DNA of 64,000 nt. It comes from Actinotignum schaalii FB123-CNA-2. GTDB lineage: Bacteria > Actinomycetota > Actinomycetes > Actinomycetales > Actinomycetaceae. The stretch covers positions 186,001 to 250,000 of the forward strand of contig NZ_KE150263.1 in NCBI RefSeq assembly GCF_000411135.1, read 5' to 3'. This document shows positions 35,611-45,455 of the stretch, in pieces. The stretch's first letter is position 1. Each line of letters begins with the position of its first letter. Made by a program: the position numbers and the translations under genes. The notes beneath the pieces were generated by a model, which was given only the letters and a program-made list of their open reading frames with translations, made no database searches and was not told the origin of the DNA.

Positions 35611-36591
35611 TTACTTTCGGGCATACGGAGCAGAGGTAGCCGGATAGCTCATGGTGACGGTGAGGCTGCGGGACTGGCCCGGCGCTAGCGCCACGCGCCC
35701 CACTTGATCCGAACGATTAAAAGCATTGGGCAAGGCAGAGGCCGGGGCAACCAGGAGAGCTTCCCGGGCCCCGCGTTCCAGAGTATCCCCGGTCCATAGC
35801 CGCACATAGGGTGCTTCGCTCGGTTCCTGGGCGAGGATGATATCGCGTTCGCGAGCTGGATCGGTCAGCACGGTTGCCACGACTCCGTCACTGGTGGGCA
35901 CCAGCGAGGTGAAGGTGGAGTCGATACGGCTAGCTCCGAGTACCGGCCACTCCACGGGGGTGCTTACCCCCGTGAGCGCGGCATCGCCGGGAGCCGGGAT
36001 TCCGTGGGCATCGGCTGCGATCTTGGTGCGCGCACTAACCGTCGTCGACATTTTTGAAATGGAAGCGAGCTGCGGGAAACGCAAGTAGCCGTTCCACGCG
36101 ACCGCCACCGGGGCGCAGCTCTCACCCCGGTTCGTCACTTCCAGACTGACGGAAAGATGATGGGTTCCCGCGCTGGAATCCCCCAGCGCATAGACCACTT
36201 GGATTCCCACGGGCCACGGGTAGCCCGCTACCGCGGGAAGCTCCGCGCGCAAAATAAGCGCATCTGCGGAGCGTTCCCGCCGGAATTCGCAGCTGTGGAC
36301 CCGCAAGCACCGCCCGGTGGTATCCGCTTCGAGGCGGTAGCTCTGCCCATCCCAGGTGTAGCACCCGCCGGCGAGAGGCCCCACCCAGGGGGCTTCGATA
36401 AGCCCACGCCCCCCATCTGCCTCCTCCAGTTCGGCACCGTTACGGTATCCGGAAAACACCTCCCCGTCGGGACTCCAGGAGAGGAGGGTGGCCCCGCGTG
36501 CAGCTACGAGGGCGCTGGCTCCGCCCGGTGCGCTAAGAAGCCACGCCGGGTTACCGTCAAAGTCCTGCGCTGTGATTCGCATACGTGCCAC
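35611..36591 (-). CDS. Aldose 1-epimerase/D-hexose-6-phosphate mutarotase family protein
   Basis: A 326-residue beta-sandwich protein of the galactose mutarotase superfamily. Family features seen are GGASALVAARGATLLSW at the start, WVGPLAGGCYTWDGQSYRL, a conserved HHLSVSLEVTNRGE strand, and VRLWTGDTLERGAREALLVAP near the end. The GTG start at 36591 has AAGGAGGA 5 nt upstream. The catalytic His pair expected in the classical galM is not clearly visible, so activity is uncertain; a YeaD-like hexose-6-phosphate epimerase is another possibility. Confidence 0.78.
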   Translation of the reverse strand: MARMRITAQDFDGNPAWLLSAPGGASALVAARGATLLSWSPDGEVFSGYRNGAELEEADGGRGLIEAPWVGPLAGGCYTWDGQSYRLEADTTGRCLRVHSCEFRRERSADALILRAELPAVAGYPWPVGIQVVYALGDSSAGTHHLSVSLEVTNRGESCAPVAVAWNGYLRFPQLASISKMSTTVSARTKIAADAHGIPAPGDAALTGVSTPVEWPVLGASRIDSTFTSLVPTSDGVVATVLTDPARERDIILAQEPSEAPYVRLWTGDTLERGAREALLVAPASALPNAFNRSDQVGRVALAPGQSRSLTVTMSYPATSAPYARK

Positions 36592-36708
36592 GATATTCCT
36601 CCTTACTCCCGCGGGTTCCTCCCCTTGGATTGGCGCCCACTTCACGGGCGTGAACGAGCATTTCAGGCTCGGACCCCAGCAGAGCCTGAGACTTGCCTGC
36701 GTTCCGCT

Positions 36709-39624
36709 TTAGGGAACGATATTGATGAGTCCCGGAGCACGCACAATAATCTTGCGCGGTTCGCCCTCCAGGAAGGCCTGCACCCGTTCTTCAGCCAGGG
36801 CCCGGGCGGTCAGATCCGCATCGGAAATATCCTGGGGTACCTCCAGACGGGCGCGGACCTTACCCTTCACCTGCACCACGCAGGTCACGGTGTCATCCAC
36901 CAGCAGCGCTGCGTCGCTAACCTGCGGGAACGCAGCGCGCGCGACCAGGCCGCTATTACCCAAACGTGCCCAGAGTTCTTCGGCAATATGGGGGGCCACC
37001 GGTGCCACCATGGCCACGATAGCGCAGGCAGCTTCCCGCGGTACCGCCGTCAGCCCGGTGAGATGGTTATTGAGAACAATGAGCTTGGAGATCGCGGTGT
37101 TGATACGCATATGATCGTAATCATCAGCCACTCCCGCGATGGTGCGGGCCAGGAGCTTAGCGGTTTCGGTATCCGGAGCCGCGTCACTGACCGTCACCTC
37201 GCCGGTGCGCTCATCAACGATATTGCGCCACAGCCGCTGCAAGAAGCGCTGCGAACCTACCACCGCGCGGGTATCCCAGGGCCGGGAAACATCAAGCGGA
37301 CCCATGGACATTTCGTAGACGCGGAACGTATCCGCACCGTACTGATCAGCCATATCATCAGGTGTGATGATGTTCTTGAGGGACTTGCCCATCTTCCCGT
37401 ATTCCCGGTTGACCTTCTCCCCCCGGTAGTAGAAGACCGTTTCGCCGTTTTCTTCGCGTTCTTCTACCTCATCGGCCGGCACGTAGGCCCCGCGAGCATC
37501 GGTATAGGCATATGCCTGTACGTAGCCCTGGTTGAAGAGCTTGTGGAAAGGCTCCGAAGAGGAAACATAACCCAGGTCAAAGAGGACCTTGTGCCAGAAA
37601 CGCGCGTAGAGCAGGTGGAGCACCGCGTGTTCGACGCCGCCCACGTACAAATCCACCCCTCCGGAAGTGTTACCGGCCTCGGGACGCGGGCCCATCCAGT
37701 AGGCTTCGTTTTCCGGGGCGCAGAAGCTATCCGAATTGGTGGGATCCACATAGCGCAATTCGTACCAGCACGAACCTGCCCACTGCGGCATGGTATTGGT
37801 TTCGCGGCGGTACTTCTTGAGACCATCACCCAGGTCAAGCTCCACATTCACCCATTCCGGGTTGCGTTCCAGCGGAGGTTGGGGCAGTGAATTTGCGTCG
37901 TCGGCATCGTAAGACGCCGGCGAGAAGTCTTCCATTTCGGGCAGCTCCAAGGGGAGCATCGATTCGGGTAGCGCGTGCGCAATACCCTCCTCATCCCAAA
38001 CAATCGGGAAGGGCTCACCCCAGTAGCGCTGGCGGGAGAAAAGCCAATCGTGCAGGCGGTAGGTGACGGTGGCGGTTCCGGCACCGCGTTCTTCCAGCCA
38101 GGCGATAATAGCGGCCATGGATTCGGATTTCGTCATGCCGTTGAGGGAGATTTCCTCATTGGCGGAATCAACGAGGATGCCATCCCCGGTGTAGGCACCC
38201 TCTTCCAGGTCCGGGCCGTACGGATCCTCCGCCGGGCCGATGGTGCGGATAGCGTCCAGATTGTATTCGCGCGCGAAAGCCCAGTCGCGATCATCATGGG
38301 CAGGAACCGCCATAATGGCACCGGTTCCGTAACCGACCAGCACATAATCCGCCACGAAAACCGGAACCTTGGCGCCGTTGACCGGATTAATCCCGAAGAG
38401 CCCGGAGAAAACGCCGGTCTTTTCGTGAGTATCCGAGGTGCGTTCCATATCCGATTTCGCGGCGGCGCGCGCCCGGTAGGCCGCAACCGCTGCGCGCGGA
38501 GTGGCGTATCCGCCAGTCCATTCTGCGCGGGTGCCTTCCGGCCAGCTATCGGGAACCCGGAGTGCCTGCGCATCCGTATCCGTACCCGCTTCACTTCCGC
38601 CCAAGGCCTCATGTTCGGGAGCAACGGCCATGAAGCTGGCCCCGAAGAGAGTATCGGGGCGGGTGGTATAAACATCCAGGACCCGCCCGGAGCCGTCAGA
38701 AAGCTCAAAACGAACCGTGGCGCCGTGGGAGCGCCCGATCCAGTTCTGCTGCATGGCCCGCACTTTATCCGGCCAGTCAATGGTGTCCAGGTCACTCACC
38801 AGGCGGTCCGCATAGGCGGTAATCCGCATCATCCACTGGGCAAGATTGCGCCGGAACACCGGGAAGTTACCGCGTTCGGACCGGCCTTCCGCGGTGACTT
38901 CCTCATTGGCAAGCACCGTTCCCAGCCCCGGACACCAATTAACCGGGGCTTCCTTAATATAAACCAGGCGGTACTCGCTGAGCGCATCCGCTTTTTCTTT
39001 CCTGGAGAGCGCCTCCCAGGGCCGACCATCCGGCGTGGCCTTTTCCCCACTGGCGAATTTCGCTTCGAGTTCCGCAATGGGCCGGGCCGCTCCGTTGCCA
39101 CGCCCGTCCCGGCGCGGGTAATCCGGGTCAAACCAGGAATTAAACACCTTGGTGAAAATCCATTGGGTCCACTTCACGTAATCAATATCTGTGGTGGAGA
39201 AAACCCGCCGTGAATCGTGGGAAAGCCCGAGGCGATGCAGCTGAGCTGCCATATTGGCAATATTTTCCGCGGTGGTGATAGCCGGGTGCTTGCCATTTTG
39301 CACCGCGAACTGTTCGGCGGGAAGTCCGAAGGCGTCATAGCCCATGGTGTAGAGGACGTTCTCACCCTTCATGCGGTGGTAGCGGGCCACGGTATCCGTG
39401 GCAATATAGCCGAGCGGATGGCCCACGTGCAGGCCGCGCCCGGACGGATAGGGGAACATGTCCTGGATGAAGAACTTCGGCGCCGAGGTATCCCCCGCGA
39501 GATCCCCAACCGGGTTCGCGGCGTAGAAGGCACCTTCCTCTTCCCAGCGTTCCTGCCAGTGGGCTTCGATCTCATTAGCCAGTTCTGCGGTGTAGCGGAA
39601 CTGGGTCATATCCTCAGCGCTCAA
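36709..39624 (-). CDS. leuS: Leucine-tRNA ligase
   Basis: Class I aminoacyl-tRNA synthetase, 971 residues. The HIGH motif appears as [15 protein letters not shown]; the CP1 editing domain is present ([35 protein letters not shown]), followed by the tRNA-binding domain and [16 protein letters not shown], the KMSKS loop with Gly in place of Ser. The C-terminal domain ends with [14 protein letters not shown]. The start is a TTG at 39624 with AAAGGAG 5 nt upstream; ATG 39609 is an alternative. A TACAAT box lies about 33 nt upstream. Confidence 0.96.
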   Translation of the reverse strand: MSAEDMTQFRYTAELANEIEAHWQERWEEEGAFYAANPVGDLAGDTSAPKFFIQDMFPYPSGRGLHVGHPLGYIATDTVARYHRMKGENVLYTMGYDAFGLPAEQFAVQNGKHPAITTAENIANMAAQLHRLGLSHDSRRVFSTTDIDYVKWTQWIFTKVFNSWFDPDYPRRDGRGNGAARPIAELEAKFASGEKATPDGRPWEALSRKEKADALSEYRLVYIKEAPVNWCPGLGTVLANEEVTAEGRSERGNFPVFRRNLAQWMMRITAYADRLVSDLDTIDWPDKVRAMQQNWIGRSHGATVRFELSDGSGRVLDVYTTRPDTLFGASFMAVAPEHEALGGSEAGTDTDAQALRVPDSWPEGTRAEWTGGYATPRAAVAAYRARAAAKSDMERTSDTHEKTGVFSGLFGINPVNGAKVPVFVADYVLVGYGTGAIMAVPAHDDRDWAFAREYNLDAIRTIGPAEDPYGPDLEEGAYTGDGILVDSANEEISLNGMTKSESMAAIIAWLEERGAGTATVTYRLHDWLFSRQRYWGEPFPIVWDEEGIAHALPESMLPLELPEMEDFSPASYDADDANSLPQPPLERNPEWVNVELDLGDGLKKYRRETNTMPQWAGSCWYELRYVDPTNSDSFCAPENEAYWMGPRPEAGNTSGGVDLYVGGVEHAVLHLLYARFWHKVLFDLGYVSSSEPFHKLFNQGYVQAYAYTDARGAYVPADEVEEREENGETVFYYRGEKVNREYGKMGKSLKNIITPDDMADQYGADTFRVYEMSMGPLDVSRPWDTRAVVGSQRFLQRLWRNIVDERTGEVTVSDAAPDTETAKLLARTIAGVADDYDHMRINTAISKLIVLNNHLTGLTAVPREAACAIVAMVAPVAPHIAEELWARLGNSGLVARAAFPQVSDAALLVDDTVTCVVQVKGKVRARLEVPQDISDADLTARALAEERVQAFLEGEPRKIIVRAPGLINIVP

Positions 39625-39656
39625 GGGTACTCCTTTTCGACGGTCGACTTCGGTCA

Positions 39657-39662
39657 ATTGTA
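39657..39662 (-). promoter_or_regulatory. -10 box of leuS
   Basis: Minus strand TACAAT, about 33 nt before the leuS start. Divergent from the HIT gene promoter. No T-box is seen in the short leader. Confidence 0.55.
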
Positions 39663-39704
39663 GCTCTCTCCTCCGACAAATCTCAGGTCGTCCACAGCGG
39701 TGAC

Positions 39705-39710
39705 TAGACT
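39705..39710 (+). promoter_or_regulatory. -10 box of the HIT protein gene
   Basis: TAGACT followed by 6 nt and the ATG at 39717: leaderless-type start. Confidence 0.55.
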
Positions 39711-39716
39711 GGCACC

Positions 39717-40157
39717 ATGAGTGTCTTTTCAAAAATTATTGCCGGCGAGATTCCGGGTCGTTTTGTTTGGGCCGACGACGTCTGCGTTGCTTTCGCAACT
39801 CTTGAGCCGCACGCCCGCGGCCATGTGCTAGTTGTTCCGCGCGCGGAAATTGACCGTTTCACCGATCTTGACGACGATACAGCCGCGCATCTCTTCATCG
39901 TGGCTAAGCGTATTGGCAAGGCCCAGATCGCGGCTTTCGGCGTGGAGCGGGCGATGCTCGTCATCGCCGGACTCGGGGTACCTCATACACACCTGCATGT
40001 TATTCCGGCTGATTCGGAAAACGTCACCAGTTTCGCATCGGCACGCAAGGATGTTCCCGGCACCGAATTGGATGCGGCCATGGAGGAATTACGCGCGGCC
40101 CTGCGGCAGCAGGGCTGGGGTTCCTTCGTTCCGGCCCAGCTCAGTTCCCTCGCCTAA
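39717..40157 (+). CDS. HIT family hydrolase
   Basis: A 146-residue histidine-triad protein, [11 protein letters not shown] (HxHxH) at about residues 87-97. It starts [20 protein letters not shown] and contains [11 protein letters not shown], both typical. HIT proteins hydrolyse AMP or other nucleotide conjugates. It is divergent from leuS, with a TAGACT box 6 nt before the start. Confidence 0.95.
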   Translation: MSVFSKIIAGEIPGRFVWADDVCVAFATLEPHARGHVLVVPRAEIDRFTDLDDDTAAHLFIVAKRIGKAQIAAFGVERAMLVIAGLGVPHTHLHVIPADSENVTSFASARKDVPGTELDAAMEELRAALRQQGWGSFVPAQLSSLA

Positions 40158-40188
40158 GCCAAGTTGCCTAAGCCAAGTTGCCTAAGCC
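40152..40188. repeat. Short tandem repeat after the HIT gene
   Basis: A 14-bp unit GCCTAAGCCAAGTT occurs twice and then a partial third time. It begins within the last codons of the HIT gene and runs past its stop; related CCTAGGCC sequences follow to 40235. Confidence 0.75.
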
Positions 40189-40230
40189 CACTGCGTTATG
40201 CCCGCTCGCCTAGGCCACACACGCAACGGT

Positions 40231-40983
40231 CTAGGCCAGCCCCACCAGTTCCTCAATGAAGTCGGCAGTATCGGTCCAGTCCCGCACCGCGTGGGTATCG
40301 ATGCCGAGCCGGGTAACGGGGTAGTCGTTTCCGGCGGGGTCGAGGCGGTCCCCCACGAAGAGCATGTGGGCGATGGGGATACCGGTTTGCTTGGATAATT
40401 CCGCAATTCCGTAGGCTTTATCCACGCCCTTGCGGGTAATATCCACGGACGTTGAACCGCCCGAGCGCACCTCCAGGTGCGGCAGACGCGCTGCGACAGC
40501 TTCTCGCAGCGCGTTTTTCTTTTCCCCGCTCGGATCCCAGGCGCGTTTCGCTTCCAGCGGGGCGCTTTGCCCGAGCGCGGAAAAGGTCACCTGGGATCCG
40601 CGGTCTTCCAGGATCTCGCCCCAGGTGCTACTTTCCCACAGCCCGAGCCGCCGTGCTTCTTCTTCCAGGGCCAGAGCGGCATCCCGACGTTCTTCCGCGG
40701 TGAGGTTACGGACGTACACATCGCGCCACGCTCCGTCCTCGTGAACGAGGTAGCGGGTTCCGCAGGTGGGCATGAGGTGGAGACGCGCAAGCTCTGCGGG
40801 GGTGCCGTCTAGTCCTTCCAGGAGTTGGCTTTCGAACTGTCCGAATTGGCCGCCGGAAATCACGCACACGTCGTACGTATCGAGCAGTGCCCGCAGGGCC
40901 CGCGCCATGCGTTCCGGGAGCGCGGATTTGGAAGGTGCCAGGGTATCGTCCAAGTCAAAAGCAATAAGGCGGTAAGACGTCAT
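40231..40983 (-). CDS. HAD-IIB family phosphatase (phosphomannomutase-like)
   Basis: A 250-residue HAD phosphatase. Motif I is IAFDLDDTLAPSK, motif III is Lys-containing SVDITRKGVDKAYGI, and motif IV is LFVGDRLDPAGNDY. Type IIB cap. It resembles bacterial relatives of eukaryotic phosphomannomutase, though PMM activity is not assured. I start at the ATG at 40983; the frame to 41031 is open but not conserved. The TACT-like box 6-7 nt upstream suggests a leaderless start. Confidence 0.85.
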   Translation of the reverse strand: MTSYRLIAFDLDDTLAPSKSALPERMARALRALLDTYDVCVISGGQFGQFESQLLEGLDGTPAELARLHLMPTCGTRYLVHEDGAWRDVYVRNLTAEERRDAALALEEEARRLGLWESSTWGEILEDRGSQVTFSALGQSAPLEAKRAWDPSGEKKNALREAVAARLPHLEVRSGGSTSVDITRKGVDKAYGIAELSKQTGIPIAHMLFVGDRLDPAGNDYPVTRLGIDTHAVRDWTDTADFIEELVGLA

Positions 40984-41094
40984 AGCCACAGTATGGTGCA
41001 CCGAGCACCCAAATGCGAAATAACTAGGCAACGCTACCTACCCGCAGAGTAGATGCCCCTTGTTTTAGGGTACCCACACATTCTTACGACGACG

Positions 41095-41130
41095 CAGCGG
41101 GCTGATACATCGCGATGTATCAGCCCGCTG
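41095..41130 (-). terminator. Terminator downstream of the DUF4282 gene
   Basis: A perfect 36-base palindrome: 18-bp arms from CAGCGGGC to GCCCGCTG, with no spacer beyond the central CGCG. It lies 71 bp after the DUF4282 stop and 111 bp upstream of the HAD gene. Confidence 0.75.
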
Positions 41131-41201
41131 GTGGGTTTCGCCAGCTTGGGTATCCGGATTTTTAGCTCCGGAGGGCCCGGCGGTAGTGTGCTGCGCTCCG
41201 A

Positions 41202-41705
41202 CTACTGTTCGTCTTTGATGGCTGCTTCGCAGAGCAACCGGGCACCGCCAATAATAAGGACAGCAACCACGAGGCTGAGGAGGAAGCTGAGAACTCCGGC
41301 AAGCGCAACCATGGCAGGCGTGTATTCGCCAAAGACGCTAATCATCGCGAAAAGCGAGACGAGCACGTGGCAGCCGGCCACAATGAAGGCGAGGATCATG
41401 ATGATCGGTGCGATGGACCGCGCCACCCGGGTGGAGAAGTTCGTGGAGAACAGTGCCGCGAAGCCGGAGGGATTCTGCGGCTGCTGGGGCTGGGGCGGGT
41501 AGCCGTAGCCCGGCGCCGAGTACGCCGAAGGCGCCCACTGGCCCTGCTGCGGGGCGGGAATATAGCCCTGGCCCTGCGCCTGATTCTGCTGGGTTTGCTG
41601 ATTCTGCTGATCAAAACCCTGCTGGTAGGACTGCTGTTCCGGCTGGGCGCTCTGCTGACCATAACCGGGGTTATTATCAGGGAACTGGTTATTCTGTTCG
41701 CTCAT
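41202..41705 (-). CDS. DUF4282 domain-containing membrane protein
   Basis: A 167-residue protein. The first 85 residues are a low-complexity Gln/Asn/Pro/Tyr-rich cytoplasmic tail (NQQTQQNQ..., PPQPQQPQ); then FSTRVARSIAPIIMILAFIVAGCHVLVSLFAMI and LSFLLSLVVAVLIIGGARLL form two membrane segments, the DUF4282 domain. Function unknown. The ATG at 41705 has AAGGAA 6 nt upstream; the extension to 41759 lacks a ribosome site. Confidence 0.88.
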   Translation of the reverse strand: MSEQNNQFPDNNPGYGQQSAQPEQQSYQQGFDQQNQQTQQNQAQGQGYIPAPQQGQWAPSAYSAPGYGYPPQPQQPQNPSGFAALFSTNFSTRVARSIAPIIMILAFIVAGCHVLVSLFAMISVFGEYTPAMVALAGVLSFLLSLVVAVLIIGGARLLCEAAIKDEQ

Positions 41706-41806
41706 GAGTATTCCTTCCGTAACGAGCGATGGCCACGACGGGATCATGACCCGGGGCACTTCACACTTAAAATACCAAGAAAGTGGAAGCGCGCGTACTC
41801 ATTTCA

Positions 41807-41827
41807 CTACCCGCCGGAGGCGGGTAG
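41807..41827 (-). terminator. Possible terminator between the DUF4282 gene and ndh
   Basis: A 9-bp stem with a 3-nt loop (CTACCCGCC/GGCGGGTAG) 232 bp after the ndh stop. No U-run; the rest of the 350-bp gap (41706-42059) holds nothing else recognisable. Confidence 0.35.
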
Positions 41828-42059
41828 GTACCAACTAAGGGTAGCTATCCGAAGCGGCCACCGCGAATAGGCCAGATCCAGCACGGAACCTGGCGGCGGG
41901 CCGAGGGATAGGGCTACCTGGACATCTTCTGGCAGTATCTCATTCATACCTGAATGATGGCATGAGGTTACGACAGAAAATCTTGAGGTAACCACCCCTG
42001 GGCCCGCCGCATTCCGGTTCAGCGTGGGCACCACCATTATTGGCGGTGCCACCGGCACG

Positions 42060-43409
42060 CTACGCTTCAGCTTTCTCGAGCTCTTGAGCATCCAGCTTCG
42101 GGGAGGCGCTCACGATTCCCTGGCGTGCCCGACGCGAGAAGCGGTGGAAATCGCCCACGATGACATCGTGGCGCTTGGGGAAGAGGAAGTACTTCGAGAC
42201 AAGGTTGGTGAAAGTCGCGAACATTTCCCGCCCGGATTGGAGCTGCTGAATATGCACGGCATTCCACATAAGCCAGGAAAACTTTCCGGTAATAGCCGGC
42301 AGATGCGGAATTTCGGTAACCGCGAAACCAACGCCCACGGTGGCCATGGTGCCCTTGTCGAAGTAGTCGAACGGCTCAGTCTCCTTGCCCGCCAGGTTAT
42401 TGGAGATAACCTTGGCGATATGCCGCCCGCCCTGGATAGCCGGCTGGGCCAGCTGCGGTAGGCCGCGTTCGCCGCTCACAGCTACGTCGCCGGCAGCGAA
42501 AACGCCGTCGACCCCTTCCACCTGGAAGTGTTCGTTCACCTGGATACGCCCCCGCGCCCCTTGCGGCACGTTCCATTCCTTGACTTCGGGCGGAACACCC
42601 ACACCGGAAGACCAGACGATCAGCGAAGCATCAATCCACTGTTCCTCTTCCGTCTTGGTGTTCTTCACCAGGATGCGATTCTCTTCCACCGCGGAAACGG
42701 CCTGGTTGAGAAGCACCTTGACGCCGCGATCTTCAAGAGCGCGGTGGGCGGCGTTGCGGCTCTTCTCATCGAAAGGCCCGAGAACCGTGGGGGCCATATC
42801 CACGAGGATGATCTCACACTGCTCGGTATCAATGCCGGGGTACAACGTCTCAAAATCAAAATTGCGTAGTTCGGCAATAGCGCCGGCGGTTTCCACTCCG
42901 GTGGGGCCCGCACCGCACACAACCACCCGGAAAGGCCCGGGATTGTCAACCGCATCCATGCCGTCCAGCAGCCCGTAGAGCCGGTCGCGGACTGCAAGCG
43001 CTTCATCGCGCGTGTACATCGGCAAGGTGTGTTCCGCGGCTCCCTGAATACCAAAGTATGCTGCGCTCACGCCGGTGGCGAGGACGAGATAGTCATAAGA
43101 CATCGTGCGCTCATCATCGAGCTCGATGAGCTTATTGCCGGTATCCACGTGCTGGAGTTCCCCGAGCACAAAACGCAGATTCTTTTGCTTGCTCCGTAGT
43201 GCACGCAGGTTGTAGGTAATATCCCCCGCGTTGAGCGCGCCCGCAGCCACTTGGAAAAGCAGCGGCTTGAACGTGGTGTACGGATTTTTATCAATGAGCG
43301 TTACCCGCACGGGTGCCTGGCGAAGGCCACGTGCCGCTTGGATACCGGCAAAGCCACCTCCGACGATGACCACATGCGGTAGCGCACTTCCTTTAATATT
43401 GTGACTCAT
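42060..43409 (-). CDS. ndh: NAD(P)/FAD-dependent oxidoreductase, type II NADH dehydrogenase
   Basis: Non-proton-pumping NADH:quinone oxidoreductase at the inner face of the membrane. The 449-residue protein has FAD site HVVIVGGGFAGIQAARGL, NAD site VVCGAGPTGVETAGA, and VFAAGDVAV followed by the AQPAIQGG region. The C-terminal amphipathic helices, which anchor NDH-2, are present. I start at the ATG at 43409, because the conserved FAD fold begins there; a frame to 43571 is longer. It feeds the quinone pool used by cytochrome bd in this window. Confidence 0.93.
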   Translation of the reverse strand: MSHNIKGSALPHVVIVGGGFAGIQAARGLRQAPVRVTLIDKNPYTTFKPLLFQVAAGALNAGDITYNLRALRSKQKNLRFVLGELQHVDTGNKLIELDDERTMSYDYLVLATGVSAAYFGIQGAAEHTLPMYTRDEALAVRDRLYGLLDGMDAVDNPGPFRVVVCGAGPTGVETAGAIAELRNFDFETLYPGIDTEQCEIILVDMAPTVLGPFDEKSRNAAHRALEDRGVKVLLNQAVSAVEENRILVKNTKTEEEQWIDASLIVWSSGVGVPPEVKEWNVPQGARGRIQVNEHFQVEGVDGVFAAGDVAVSGERGLPQLAQPAIQGGRHIAKVISNNLAGKETEPFDYFDKGTMATVGVGFAVTEIPHLPAITGKFSWLMWNAVHIQQLQSGREMFATFTNLVSKYFLFPKRHDVIVGDFHRFSRRARQGIVSASPKLDAQELEKAEA

Positions 43410-43485
43410 ACCCCATAACATAGTGGATATGTGAGCTACTTTCCAATACTTCGCGTGAGCGCAAAATAGTGACACTCGGCAAATA

Positions 43486-44340
43486 TCACCGCAGCACCGC
43501 AGCAACCAGATCGGCAACAGGAGCCGGACCCGCCGGGAGGATCCACCGGGCGGCAGCCTGAGTCTCGGCACTGGCCTGCGGCATTGCGTAGCTCAGCGCG
43601 ATCTCCCGCATCCAGGGAATATCATTGGCGGAATCCCCCACCCCCAGCGTATGTTCCGCTTCGAGGCCGCGCGCCCGCAGCGCCAGCTCTATTCCTTCCC
43701 ACTTGGTCACGCCCGGAGCAACCACATCAACAAAATGAGCATGCCCGCGCACCGCCCCGGGAAAAGCTGCCTGCCAGAGTTCTTGCAGCCGGTCCAGCTG
43801 GGTTTCAGTTCCGGAGAATGAGAGCTTCGTTATGGTATCGGCCGCAAGGGCGGCGACGTCGCCGCGGAGCGGTTCCCGCCCCGCGGAAGCGTTGCAAATA
43901 ACGTCCTCAAACAAGGGCGCCCCAAAGCTTTGCACGACGACGCCTTCTTCGCCATTAACAACCATCCCGAGCCGGTGTTCCTCCGCGAATCGGACCGCAC
44001 GCGCATAGGTCGCAGCGCCGAGCGGATGACGGCGCACTACCGTGTGCCCGTCCCAGACGATGGAACCGCCTTCGGCCACCACCCATCCGGGAACGCCCGC
44101 CTCCGCGAGGATATCGGCAGCCCCGGCAATGATTCGCCCGGTGGCCAGGGTAATGGGAATGCCGGCAGCGTGGAGTTGCTGGAGTGCCCGGATATTTTCC
44201 GGGAGCACCCGCGAACTGGCATCGGTAAGAGTGCCGTCGACGTCGAATAGCACGTTCGTAGGGCGAGTGAATTCGCGTTGCGCAAAGGTGATGTTCCCAC
44301 CGGAGCTCAGCACTCCCAACCGATGGCGTACTCGTGGCAT
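43486..44340 (-). CDS. HAD-IIB family hydrolase (Cof type)
   Basis: A 284-residue Cof-type HAD phosphatase with NVLFDVDGTLTDAS (motif I), TLATGR (motif II), Lys in VVAPGVTKWEGIELAL and VGDSANDIPWM (motif IV). Substrate unknown; relatives act on sugar phosphates or flavin/pyridoxal precursors. The start is uncertain: the ATG at 44340 is followed by 25 weakly conserved residues. It lies downstream of the Abi-like remnant and upstream of ndh in the same direction. Confidence 0.86.
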   Translation of the reverse strand: MPRVRHRLGVLSSGGNITFAQREFTRPTNVLFDVDGTLTDASSRVLPENIRALQQLHAAGIPITLATGRIIAGAADILAEAGVPGWVVAEGGSIVWDGHTVVRRHPLGAATYARAVRFAEEHRLGMVVNGEEGVVVQSFGAPLFEDVICNASAGREPLRGDVAALAADTITKLSFSGTETQLDRLQELWQAAFPGAVRGHAHFVDVVAPGVTKWEGIELALRARGLEAEHTLGVGDSANDIPWMREIALSYAMPQASAETQAAARWILPAGPAPVADLVAAVLR

Positions 44341-44447
44341 CTAGGTGTCGCTTTCCTCTCGCTCTGGAACCCGAGTCAGTAACTTCCTCAATAATTGTGT
44401 CAGCTCTTTTTGACGTGTAGGTTCCACGATGGCAGATTGATGTGACT

Positions 44448-44889
44448 CTAGCGGCTTATTACATCATCAATATTCAGCGTGTCATCAAACCACAGCAGTG
44501 CTTCTGGGTTCACCCAGTGCATAAGATGTCTAGCTTCCGTGATGTCTTTAGCGACGTTACGCCGAAAAACCGGCTCGAGGTGCGCCGCGCGGTTACGGAT
44601 AAACGTCATATTGCCCAGCATTGCTGAGACCTGTTTCTGTCGTGTCCAGATATCTTTGTGTCCGTTCGGGAAAGCGTATTGCAATGAGGGCATCCATAGC
44701 GTTACGTACCACGACTTCCACCATCGCAGTCACCCTTTGTAGGGCAGAGGCAATGCGAATGTTGCGTTCATAGAGGCCAAAAGCATCATCTACATTACCG
44801 TTAGTGGCTATCAGATAGGTGCCCATACGTTCCTCGGAGAGCAAATGCAACATAACGGCCCGATCCCACGTACCTGCTAACGTTGACAT
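44448..44889 (-). pseudogene. Decayed Abi-like protein gene
   Basis: Two overlapping frames share the pattern of an actinobacterial Abi-family protein (Abi_2 like) but are shifted against each other. The first frame, from an ATG at 44889 with AGGAAAGG upstream, gives the N-terminal part (LLSEERMGTYLIATNGNVDDAFGLYERN and VEVVVRNAMD). The second gives the C-terminal part FIRNRAAHLEPVFRRN...MHWVNPEALLWF. The family's middle is missing, so a deletion plus frameshift has broken the gene. Abi proteins act in phage resistance in related cases. The gene lies next to tRNA-Ala. Confidence 0.7.
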
Positions 44890-45288
44890 CCTTTCCTCCC
44901 ACGGTAAACTGGTGGCGAAGACCCCGGAACGATCACCAGCTTCGGCTGAATCGCCGGGGTTACGTCTACCTTGATTTTTCTTAGGATACGAGAAGTAGTG
45001 TCTCTGCGTACAGATGAGAGACGTTGTGGGCCACATATGCTAGAGCTTCTCACTCGGTACCACAGTGTTGCTTTCGGCCACGGTGGAGGTTCTATTGTTC
45101 CAAGGCCTATGGACACTTAGGGGCCCGTCCATCAACTCAGGCAGACTCCCTGGCCCAAAAGTTCCCAGAATCCCTGTCTAAAAAATATATGGACATAAAA
45201 CGTGGCCGATACACCTAAAACTGAAAATTAGGAATTGACCGGGGTTTTATTGCATGATTGCCAAATATATCAACACCAGCAGTGTATT
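44890..45288. other. Intergenic stretch without recognisable genes
   Basis: About 400 bp of relatively low GC between the Abi-like remnant and tRNA-Ala. No ORF looks real and no strong hairpin is seen; it may be leftover of a larger lost element. Confidence 0.5.
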
Positions 45289-45364
45289 TGGTGGAGCTAA
45301 GGGGATTCGAACCCCTGACCTCTTCCATGCCATGGAAGCGCGCTACCAACTGCGCCATAGCCCC
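45289..45364 (-). tRNA. tRNA-Ala(GGC)
   Basis: Minus strand folds into a full cloverleaf: acceptor GGGGCTA with TAGCTCC, including the G3:U70 alanine identity pair; anticodon stem CTTCC/GGAAG with loop ATGGCAT (anticodon GGC, read from 45330 region); T arm with GGTTCGAATCC; encoded CCA at the 3' end. Length 76 nt including CCA. It reads Ala codons GCC and GCU. Confidence 0.97.
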
Positions 45365-45455
45365 AAGCGACTTATAGAACTTTAGTCGGAGAAGAAACGC
45401 TTGGCAAATCAGAACTCGACTTTGTGTCGAGCATCGCATTCTTCCTGGTGGGAGC

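Noticed and set aside
36723-37890. Long plus-strand ORFs antisense to leuS and others
   Set aside because: High-GC antisense shadows with no domain pattern.
39625-39716. Possible T-box upstream of leuS
   Set aside because: The leader is only about 30 nt, too short for a T-box.
42060-43571. Longer ndh start at 43571
   Set aside because: The extra 54 residues precede the FAD-binding fold, are not conserved and overlap the HAD gene.
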